The position numbers and the translations under genes were made by a program. Below, piece after piece: positions 41,401-53,400 of a stretch of 64,000 nt of DNA (position 1 is its first letter; each line of letters starts with the position of its first letter). This stretch comes from Mytilus trossulus (taxonomy: Eukaryota; Mollusca; Bivalvia; Mytilida; Mytilidae). The notes under the pieces were generated by a model. The model searched no databases, was not told where the DNA came from, and saw nothing but the letters and a program-made list of their open reading frames with translations. The DNA lies in the NCBI RefSeq assembly GCF_036588685.1, contig NC_086375.1:53266955-53330954 (forward strand), written 5' to 3'.

Positions 41401-44400
41401 CCGTCTGTCAGTCCGTCCATCCGTCCGTCCGTCAGTCAGTCCGTCCCATGAATATTTTTCGTCGCATTTTTCTCAGGAACTACAATACAAGGATTTCTGA
41501 AATTTGGTTTCAGGGTTTATCTAAGTCAGCTATACTGGGTGATGTGTTTTCAGATTGATCACTTGATAACTTCCTGTTTACCGAACACTTGTATGATTTT
41601 ACACTTGATAGCCAAGTTGAAAATTTTCGTCACACTTTTCTCAGGAACTACAATACAAGGATTTCTGAAATTTGGTTTCAGGATTTATATAAGTCAGCTA
41701 TACCGTGTGATGCGTTTTCAGATTCATCACTCGACAACTTCCTGTTTACCGAACACTTGCATATTTTTACACTATTTATTTTTTCGTCGCATTTTTCGCA
41801 GGAACTACAATACAAGGATTTCTGAAATTTGGTTTCAGGGTTTATCTAAGTCAGCTATACCGTGTGATGCGTTTTCAGATTGATCACTTGACAACTTCCT
41901 GTTTACCGAACACTTGTATGATTTTACACATGATAGCCAAGTCGAAAATTTTCGTCACTCTTTTCTCCAGAACTACAATACAAGGATTTCTGAAATTTGG
42001 TTTCAGGATTTATATAAGTCAGCTATACCATGTGATGCGTTTTCAGATTCATCACTCGACAACTTCCTGTTTAATGAACTCTTGCATATTTTTACACTAT
42101 TTATATTATCCACTTGCGGCGGGGGTATCATCAGTGAGCAGTTGCTCGCAGTTTCACTTGTTTCAATTGCAGAAAACAGGGCATTCTTTTTACAGCAAGC
42201 AGCCGATTTGATATTTGAAGAAAGTCTTTCCAATTTGGAACAGTTTATTTTGGAAATAATTCAAAGATAATGCCTTTATTAGTTTTACAAACAATTGTTT
42301 ACATCCTCTTCCTCGGGTCACTGGCTGATAGTTGTCTCATGGGCAATCTATAACATCTCTGTACTCTATGTTGCCGGAAAAACAAATCATCTATTGACAA
42401 AACATTCATCACAGAAGTTGTTAATTTTATTGTCAAATCTGACCATTTTTGTCGATCCTGCAACTTTTGTTGCAGAAAGCTCGACATAGGGATAGTGATC
42501 TGGCGGCTTCGGCGGCGGCGGCAGTGTTAGCTCACTTTATAAAAGGTTTATATTTCAGAAGGGGAAAGACCTGGATGCTTCATACTTTGTATATAGATGC
42601 CTTGTGTTACAACCTTTCCATCAGTCACATGTTCAATGTCCTTGACCTCATTTTCATGGTTCAGTGACCACTTGAAAAAAAAGTTCAGAATTTTTGTAAT
42701 GTTGAATTCTCTCTTATTATAAGTAATAGGATAACTATATTTGGTATGTACGTACCTTGCAAGGTCCTCATGCCCGTCAGACAGTTTTCACTTGACCTCG
42801 ACCTCATTTCATGGATCAGTGAACAAGGTTAAGTTTTGGTGGTCAAGTCCATATCTCATATACTATAAACAATAGGGCTAGTATATTTGGTGTCTGGAAG
42901 GACTGTAAGGTGTACATGTCCAACTGGCAGGTGCCACCTGACCTTGACCTCATTTTCATGGTTCAGTGGTTATAGTTAAGTTTTTGTGTTTTGGTCTGTT
43001 TTTCTCATTTATACAATAGGTCTACTATATTTGTTGTATGGAATGATTGTAAGGTGTACATGTCTAGCGGGCAGATGTCATCTGACTTTGACCTCATTTT
43101 CATGGTTCAGTGAAAGTTATTTTTTTAAGTTTTGGTCTTTTATTCTAATATTTTATGCCAAAGGTCAACTATATTTGTTGTATTGAAATATATTATGATC
43201 TATATGTGAGTCCCGCCAGATTTATTTGACCATGACCTCAGTTTCACAGTTCACTGCACAGTGTTAAGTTTTTGTGTTTCGGTCTAATTTTCTTTAACTT
43301 TAAGTAATAGGTTAACTATATTTGTTGTATGGAAGCATTATGTTAGTTGTACATGTCTGCCTGGCATGGTTCATCTGACCTTGACCTCATTTTCATGGTT
43401 AATTGGTCTTTGTTTAGCTATCTTGGTTAATGTTTAGTTTATGTGACAGTTGTAATAAAGCTTTATACTTAGTACTATCAACATAATATCAATGATTAGT
43501 AAAGAAGGCCAGACATTTCAGTGTGTGCACTCTTGTTGACACATTTGTGACAACTAACTTAAGCAAGGTTAGGTGGGACAAATATTTACCATTGGCAACT
43601 ATGAAATCATTTCAAATGAATTCTTACTATTATATATGAGACCATTGGTATTATACTGTTCTGTTTGCATCTATTTATTTCATTTTCAAACTGAACATCA
43701 GTTTAGAATGCTTTCAATCTAAGAAGTACATATACCTTAAGTTAGACAATACAAATGTTAATTTGACGTATTGTGTACTTTAAAGTACTGGATGTATGTC
43801 ATGTGACCAGAGCATGATGTCTACTGGTAGTAAATACCAGTCAGCCAACACTCTCCAAATATTTACCTATAATTCAGTGTCTTGTTTGAAGTAGAGTAAT
43901 ATGAAAAGTAGTAATTTGCAAAACAGGAGCAGAACAAGATTTGTTCAAAGTAATTAATTGCACATGAGAAGAAAAACAAGCAGATTTTTTTATATATATC
44001 AGGAGATGCCCAATAAATTATCTTTTACCATATTATATAACAGATGATGTACACATAGGACTGGTGTACATGTATACTTTGTATTTTGTTAATTAGAAAA
44101 GATCTGAAGGGCTGCATGATAAGACAAGATAAAATTCCTTTTAGGTCTGAAGACTGCAGTTGATTATAGATCAGCATTTACCACGAGTACTTGATTGTAG
44201 AATGTAAAGGCTAAAACTACTGATGTACTTGTTTTCAATTTCCAGGAATAGTGATTATTCTGAAGCATCTGATCTGAGGGGGTATCAGGTTTTACCTTTG
44301 TCCTCCTGTATGTACATAACCTCAACCAAATGTTATGAAACTTATACACAATCATGACAATGCTTACTACCACACATTAGTGTCGTGATCATGTTTGAAT

Positions 44401-47400
44401 TTTGGTGGCATTACTTTTAGGTAATGTTCTAGAGTAGTTGTGCTCCTTTTACAAATGGAAAAATTGCTGATTTTTGTCCGTTCTCTAACTTTAGTTTGCC
44501 TCAACCAAATCTTATGAAACTTGTCCAATTACTTCCAAGCAATTTAGTGAAAAGATGTCATTATTGAAATAGTCTAGAAAAAGCACTTACTTTTGCTGGG
44601 ACTAATAAATTTCAATGGTTTTACACTAGTTCTGTTGGGGCCCTTTTTACCTTGCTGTTCAGTTTGTGCCAAGGCTTTGAGTTGAAGACTGTACTTTGAC
44701 GTATAGTAGTTGACTTTTACAAATTTTGACGCTGATGGAGAGTTGTTTTATTGGCACTTAAACCACATCTTCGTATACCTATCTATTTCTACTTTCTTTC
44801 CCATCTTGTGCAATGCAAAAGTATATGTTCATAATATTAACAGGATGTAGGACTATTAATGTTTCATAAATGCTAACCAATACATATTTATTATTAAAAA
44901 CAAAATCATAAAAATCATTTTCAATAGTTTGGTTTAATTTTATTCTACAGTTTCAATGATTCATAATTGTGTTCATAAAAAATATAATGTGTTTTTCCAA
45001 TGAATAACGTTTAACAGTAAATGATTAAAAAAAGTTATATTGAGCACACACTTTCATTGTAGCTAATTTATGCCTTGTAATTGTTTGTCATAAGGAAGAT
45101 TAAATTTATTTGCCAACTTATGAAATATAAGCTGCAGTGCATCATTTTCTCTTTCTCTTTTACGACTAGGAATGGAATACTGCATATATTTAGCTATCTT
45201 TCTAATTTTTTCATGCATTTTCTGAATTTGAATAGTTGACACATCTTGTAAGAGATTGTAAATATTATGACCCTCTTCTAAAATTTTATCCACATCAATT
45301 GAAATAGTAAAAGTTGAGTAATCGAGAAACTCCTGAAATGCATACGGATTGTGTCCATCCACTGTTAAAATGACCGGAATGCATCCACTGATGATAGAAT
45401 CGTAGAAGGATTTTCTTGAAGGGGAATCACCTGGAGGCTGTAGGCAAAATACTGAATGCTGCATCCATGAAAATAATGATTTACTTATACTGTAATCACA
45501 CTCTTTTGTATAAAACAGGACCATGGTGTTTGTACGGTTTACATGGCACATTTTAAATCTGCTGTATGGTAACTTTGTTTTAATATCGAATTGTTTCATA
45601 ATTTTCGATCTTTGATGACTTGATGGATGTTCTCCAGCAGGAAGTAAAATAAACACGTCTCTATCATGAATCGGCACTGTGGACAAATCTATTTCTTTTG
45701 ATTGTTGAAAATGGCCATATGATGGATATGGTGCTACTATAATCGAGTTTTTATGCATTATTGAATATGGCCATACAGTATTAAGTCCATATGACATTTT
45801 TTGCTTTTCAATGGTAACATATGTAATTTTATTTGTAAAAGACTGAAACAAATACGGGCAATTACTGCTTTCCATTTCTTTTTCAATTTTTGAAGCTGTT
45901 GAAAAATGAGGCTTCCCAGTTGAAAAATAGGAACTATTTGTCAGAAAATCTTTCAATGTTTGTACCATTTTTGATGCTTTATCATTCTGACAAATGCATA
46001 ATAATCCTATATATGCAGGAACATAAAACATGTCAGCTTTCTCTGGATTTCTTGTTCTTAAAGGGTTTCTTTTAAGTTTTTCGTGAATAATTGGTTCCAA
46101 ATTAAATTGATTTGTACCACATATACTTATAGATCCATCGGTATATTGGTTAGATACTATTTCTTTTCCCATTCCATACAAGGAAAAATTAAAACAGTTT
46201 CTATCGAGATAATTATGACAATATTCAAGAATGTCTTTGTTTAAACTTCTTGGCAGTTCATATATGTAAAATCTAAATGGGTAAGCAGAAGTGTTTGTAG
46301 GAACAGTTGTTTCATAAGATGTATAAACACTGGTATGTTGGACAGAATGCTTGGTGAATTTCTGGTCCATTTCATTATTCAAATTCTGCTTTTGTTTGTA
46401 AAATTCAACTTCAGAGAAAAGACTGAAAAAAGAGATATTTATATTATTTATAAAAATAAATAAGTATAAAATATATCCATACTTGATAGTTCAACAGTTA
46501 TATTATGGTAGGTTTTTGTGACCTCGTCAAATCATTATGTCCTAATATAAAAAAAAAAAAAAAGGTTATTACATGGCAATTAACTACTGTGTTGAAACCA
46601 ACTAGATATTGTGTATTTTTCTGCTTCTCCACCAAGTACTCGGCATTTGAGGGAGAAGAGAAAACTTCAGTACCTCACAATTTTTGCTGTACTTGTGGTT
46701 TCTATATTTGGTTTTCTGTCTTATGCTTTTAAGTCTACAGCTGTTTGTTTTGGCTATTTTCTTTTCTACTTGGTGATTTTTGTTAGCCCCCCACTGAGGA
46801 CTCAAAGAGGATTTTATATTTGCAATATGTCTGTCTGTCTGTTTGTTCATGCAGCTGTGATATGTGGTGTATTGTTTCATCATGACAAGCTACAGCAATA
46901 AAACTATGCAAGCAATTATCTAATAAGTAAGTTATATGTTCTGTACTGGTACCTTACTATAGAAATGGTGTTGACTATCACTAAAAATACCAGTACAGGA
47001 ATCAACACTTTAGCTAGTTTCTTTTTCTTTTTCATCTGTGTGATCATCTCTGTAAATATAAAGATAAAGAATTGATATACTGGTCAAGTTATAATTATCT
47101 TATGGTACATATAGCTTCCCATGTTTACTGCAGTGGCGGATCCAGAAATTTTTATAAGTGGGGGCCCACTGACTGACCTTAGAGGGGGCCCGCTCCAGTC
47201 ATGCTTCAGTGATTCCCAATATAAGCAACCAAATTTTTTCCCAAAAGAGGGTCCAGGCCCCCTGCCCCCCTAAAGCTGCCTTTGTACTGAACTCACTCTT
47301 CAAATGGTAGATTTTTTTTCTGAACATATTTTAACACTTTAATGTTTAGTCAAAATTTTCAAAGTAACTGGAATCTGTAGCAAAGACCTTATTAATCCTG

Positions 47401-50400
47401 AACTTCTTACCTGTTTTACCATTGGTCCAGAGTTAGTGTTTTGGTTTCAATAAGAGATAAATTCTGTCTGTAAATTTTCAATGAAGATCCCTCATGAATA
47501 GGAAATAGAAATGAAGATGTAAACTTCTAAGTTAAGAATTGTGTTTATTGAATGATGTGTAATATAGCTTTGCAATATAATCTTAGTGATATAAAAGCAT
47601 CTTCTAAGAAAGATGAAATGTAGCACCTTTCATAACTCATCTCTCACTAGTTTGTCTATAGGGATTTCTAACCAGTGTTGGATCATATAAGTAGTGGCAA
47701 AATTTCTTTTCATATTGAAAACTAGATGTATTGATGGATTTCTTCACAAATAAAATATTGTTATTTTTGTATTACAGATCAAGGGATTAGGAAATGTATT
47801 ATGGGAAGCTGTGGTACGGTATTTACAGCTGGTAGAATCTGACTATTTCGATCTACAGTATGACGATACACATGGTGTTAGGGTAGGTATCATTTCTCAT
47901 ATTGATACACATGGTGTTAGGGTAGGTATCATTTCTCATATTGATACACATGGTGTTAGGGTAGGTATCATTTCTCATATTGATACACATGGTGTTAGGG
48001 TAGGTATCATTTCTCATATTGATACACATGGTGTTAGGGTAGGTATCATTTCTCATATTATGAAGAAATAATTTAATTTTGGATGTAACACGTCTTCTGA
48101 TTGGCTGACGTTATTTTGTTATCAGCCCATAGACATAATTTAGTCATGTGACCGTGACATCATCAACGTTTTTTCATGGATATCTACAGTTTAAAATGGA
48201 ATAAAGAATTAAATTATAAGAAATGACAAAATACTAAGAAATCCCAGCAGCCTTATATCTAGGGAACCTAATTCCCTTTAACCAACAATGAATTTTAGAA
48301 AAAAAGATTTAGTTTTTGTTTTAGATCTTTTTTTGTCTTGCACAAAAACTTAATCTTTCTTTAAGATTTTATAAATAAAAACTACAATTCATAGAACAAT
48401 ATTGCCGGCAAGTAAATACTCAATGGAATATTTAATTAAAAAATATAAAATTTGATCACTTTGACCTACATTTTAATTTTAAACTTTAAGCATGAGCTAC
48501 AATGACCTGGCTTTGACCTAGTAATGACCTATTGTAGCATATTGATTATTTTATTCTCCAAATTTGCTGTAGTGTAACATATGAAGATGATTCTACTGGG
48601 AAAAAGTTAAGTGTTATCATAAAATAAAACATATTGGATTAGTAATACACATAAAATAAAGCAATAAGTTGCAGAATACAAAAGGCAAAATAGTAAATGA
48701 ATTGATATTTTCTTTGTATGCCAAAACTTTCGAGCTGATAGATGAAGAATAGGCATGAAAAGATATTTTGCCAAATGGGAAGAAAAATTCCTGAACTTAC
48801 TTAAGCTTGCCACTCCACTGAAAATTTAAGCAGGAAATTGAACAATGGAAAAAAGGATAAAACACTGATCTATCATATTTTATTTTCAAAATATACATGT
48901 AATCAGTATTATATTTCCAACAAGTTACATTCCATTGGGAAAATTATGCTTTGGTCACTATTAGCCCAATTTCTGTAGGAGGAGTGAATCAAAAGGTTTT
49001 CGTAGAGTCTTGCATTTCAGAATTCTCTCTCTTTTGATTTATTGATTAAATACTATAGTCAGGTATTGATTATATTCAGCCTCTGATATCTCAGACTATC
49101 AGACCTACAAGAGGTTGTCTATGTTGACTTTCATATTTCTTTGTTATTATGCTAACCCCAGGAAATTAAAATTTGATGAAACATACAACTATGATTAAAT
49201 GCAGACAATAAAATCAGGGATACATGAAATTTTTAGGAATCTTTTCGCAGGATTGTCCTGAAGTTCAGACGAAAATTCTTGATTGGTATTCTCATTTTAG
49301 ATTAGCCAGATATAGTTACATCTAATTTTATCAAAAAACGGTAAAAAGCAATTGATTTGTGTCTTCATGATCAGAGAATGAATATCTAACCGTCTGATCT
49401 CATAAGTTCATTGAATTTGAAACATTTGTAATCAAAGACAAAGACCACTTTTTTAGCTCTTAATTTTTTTAATTTTTTTAATTTATTTATCAATATTTAT
49501 ACTAGGCAGGAAGTCTGTCAGATGTCACTAATATTGTAAACCAATTTGCCTCTACAGTTCTTGTATATATGTTACAAATACAAAACCTGTCAAAATTAGG
49601 TTATATCCTGATGATCCAATCAATATTTTGGAATGAGCAACAGCCATACTCTAAAAGATATTTATCTACAGCAACAGCCATACTCTAAAAGATATTTATC
49701 TACAATATTTCTTTTACTAAGAGTGATAGATAGATCATTGCTCAAATATCCAATTTAAACAAAGAGAATATTGGTATGAGGTAAAGTTTCACCAGCATTC
49801 TGTGATTTCACATTTATATATACCAATACAGCTTTTTATTAAAGCAGAATAGCTCTCATTCAGTAATTGAATACAGGGAATAGCTCCATATAAAAGTTAG
49901 CATTAGAACATCTTTATTGTCCATTAAATCTGTAATGAATATAAAGACCCTGGCTATTGCTTGCTAACAGTTCCAATCATTGACGTTGACAGCACTTAGG
50001 GCTTTACAATTGATATATTGTATTTCTAAGCAAAACAGAAAAAAATACCAAAGTTTCTGATCATATTAAGATTGATACGTAAGAAAGATAATTTATGTTA
50101 ATTCCATTTAGGTCCAGCTATTGTGGATTTTTAGTTGTTTGTGGGGTATTCGTACCAGTTTTTGATTTCTTGAGTAAAGAAAGCCAACAAACTTAAGTGT
50201 GCTTTGAAATATAGATTTCCAGATTGTATGCCGTGTTGTTGTAAAAAATTAAGAAATTAGGTGCCTTTGAAAATAGATAATGACTGAAAAATACTAAGGA
50301 CATGTTGTGGTTATTCCTGTAAATTTTCAAAAGAAGATTAATTTTGACAATTGAGTTCTGTACATTGTCATACAAAACTTTTTATGACAGGATTTTCATT

Positions 50401-53400
50401 TATGAATATTTCATTATTTTTGGGATAAAGCTTGCATAAAATGCAAGGAAAACCCTATGGTACTGAATTTCTATCTAAATTTCCAAGATTTATCACTACT
50501 AGTTCATACAAATAGTGCAGTCAAGTTCTATTAATGATACTTAGATATTCAAGTGCATTTGGACTGCCATAGTTGTCAAGAGAACTTTTCGTTACTGAAA
50601 ATTGCATAAGTAATTCATGGTGTATGAATTAAAATTGAATGAGTAATTCATGATGTATGAATTTGTTATAAAAATAGACTGAATTATGAACAAAGGAAGA
50701 TAACTTCTACTTAAATCAATAATTTCTTATTACAATTATATGTTTTATCTTAAAGTTACAAAATTGCCAAATGCAATCAATCTTTACCCTTCAGTGCTCA
50801 CAAGCACTTTGACTAGTGGATTGAGGGCTCCAAATGTGAATATTTCAAAAGAATTTTTAGAAAGAAAAAAAATGAATGTTATGAACATTTTGATTTTGCA
50901 TATTGTAATTATAAGTAGTAAAAAAATGAAAAAAGAAGCTATTTATAATTTGTTGATTAAAATATAACTAAATGAAAAGAACAAATTCCAGGTTCTGTTT
51001 TTATGTCCAATCTACAATAGTAGAGGGGCATTATGTTTTCTGGTCTGTGCGTCTGTTAGTTTGTGTGTGCGTCCGTCCATCTGTCCCGCTTCAGGTTAAA
51101 GCTTTTGGTCAAGGTAGCTGAAGTCCAATCAACTCGAAACTTTTAACACATGTATCCTATGGTATGATCTTTCTAATTTTAATGCCAAATTCGATTTTTT
51201 GACCAATTTCATTGTTCATTGAACATGGAAAATGATTGGGTCATCCATGTACTTTGGACACATTCTTGTTTGATCCATGTAATCTAGTTACTATATATGA
51301 CTATACAAGTATTTAAGAATATGTACAGCAAATATTGTTGATATATGATCTTGATATAGATAAATGCATGTCATATATTTGAGTCAGATTGATTTTTTCC
51401 ATAAATTTATAGGTTATTAGATTAGGTTCTCACTTTTTATGCCCCACTTATGCCCCACCTACGATAGTAGAGGGGCATTATGTTTTCTGGTCTGTGCCTC
51501 TGTTCGTCTGTTCGTCCGTTCATTCGTCCGTTCGTCCGTTTGTTCGTCCCGCTTCAGGTTAAAGTTTTTGGTCGAGGTAGTTTTTGGTGAAGTTGAAGTC
51601 CAATCAATTTGAAACTTAGTACACATGTTCCCTATGATATGATCTTTCTAATGTTAATGTCAAATTAAAGTATTGATCCCAATTTCATGGTCCACTGAAC
51701 AAAAAAAGAGATAGTGTGAAGCTCAGGTTAAAGTTTTTGGTCAAGGTAGTTTTTGATGAAGTTGAAATCCAATCAACTTGAAACTTAGTACACATGTTAA
51801 CTATGATATGATCTTTCTAATTTTAATGCCAAATTAAAGTATTGACCCCAATTTCACGGTCAAGTGAACATGTAAAATGATAGTGCGAGTGGGGCATCCG
51901 TGTACTATGGACACATTCTTGTTTTGACTTACTTATGTCAATCCTATATGCTGTTATCTTCTAACTATAAATAGATTTTGTTTTATATATCATTTATTGA
52001 TTTTGGCGGCATTTTTGAAGGATGAATTAGATATATTTAAACAAAGGTTATGTTTACATTGTATACCTGAAAATCATATTTTGCTTTGACTTTTTTTTTA
52101 AATTAAATGCTGCAACATTTATCTTTTAAATAAATCCCTCTGCAACTATTTTTGACTGTCATGCTTTTGAAAAATTAAAAGGTCATACTGGGGAGACAAA
52201 TAAAATCTGTGACTTTATACTTATGCATGCTTACATTATGCTTTTAAAATAATTGCTTTTCTTTTTCAGTGTTGGTTAGACCATGAGAAGGGTCTATTAA
52301 AGCAGCTCCCGTCACCAGATAGTCCTCTTGACTTCTGTGTAAAGTTCTATACACCAGATCCTGGCTTACTTGATGAATTCACTAGGTTTGTTAACATAAC
52401 TGTTTAAATAATCTAAATGTTTATAGTTTATTGATAAATTACTAGTTATAAGTAGTTTGTCAATTTCTTTTGTTTTATAGAATCAGTATAATAGGTCAAT
52501 TTTACAGCTGGCGGAGTTCACTTGTCCTTGACCACATTTTAATGATGCAGTGAATAATTGTTAGTTGGTGATTATGGGACTTTTTTCTGCTACTATAATT
52601 AGTTTGTCAACTTTATTTGTTGTATAGAATCAATAAAATCTTAAGCTGATGAAGTTCACTCGTCTTAGACCACATTTCATGATGCATTGATCCAATTTAA
52701 GTTTTCCAAATTTAAGCCTACATGTTTCATATTGTTAAAAAAATCCAGTCATCTGAGGTTTGTTCTAGGTCTAGAAAATCAGTACATGTACATCATTTGG
52801 TCTCTGGGGGAGAGTTGTCCCATTGGAAATCGTACCACAGCTTCTTTTAATAACTCACATCTGGTTGAAATTCTTCCTCATAAGTAGGTACAGTGGAGTC
52901 CCCGGTGTCCGCGCGGTCCGTGATATCGCGCATTAGCTGATTTTGTCATATCAACACAGTAACACAAACAAAATCGTTCTTGTTATTGTTTTAGCCTTCC
53001 GAAGGGATGAAAAAGAACAAAATTGATAAGTTCAAGAGTTAAATAATAACTGCAATCCCGTGATTTGCCATATTTGGCCAATTTCCATTTAAAAAATACA
53101 TCATCAGATAAAATTTGTTTTATTTAAGTCAAACTTATATCAGATTGAAATAATTTTTTCTCTGCATCCTTGGCAGTGTATTTGATTCAAACTCAGCTAT
53201 ATTTCGTAGTATAAAATCTTCCCTTTATTTAAAATAAGCTATTTTTGGAAGGCATGCGCGAACTCACCGGACATTGGAGAAACTCTCAGAACAGGGGTTT
53301 CCCTAATTTTAGACACACATTATACAAAATCTAGAGAATGAAAACATGCAAACAGAAGATTTTATGAAATAAAAGTATGTTATGAATTTCTTCACACAAT

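Larger units (their letters stand above)
38484..47777 (+). other. FARP-like intron hosting the exostosin-like gene
   Basis: A 9.3-kb GT-AG intron. It holds palindrome P3, two pearl-like arrays, SINE-like tails and a complete antisense gene. The remaining parts (39065-40860, 43545-44720) show no exon. Confidence 0.7.

Noticed and set aside
41539..42270. Overlapping frames of 114-118 codons with internal repeats
   Set aside because: They come from the tandem core of a pearl-like element and differ by frame from unit to unit.
46602..46901. Overlapping frames of 93 and 96 codons on both strands between the two exostosin-like exons
   Set aside because: They lie in the intron, overlap each other on opposite strands and show no domain or conservation signal.
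47853..48056. Minus-strand 67-codon repeat protein
   Set aside because: Antisense of the perfect 39-bp array at the FARP-like donor.
47865..48059. CRISPR-like regular repeat
   Set aside because: Units are directly adjacent with no spacers, in a eukaryotic gene.
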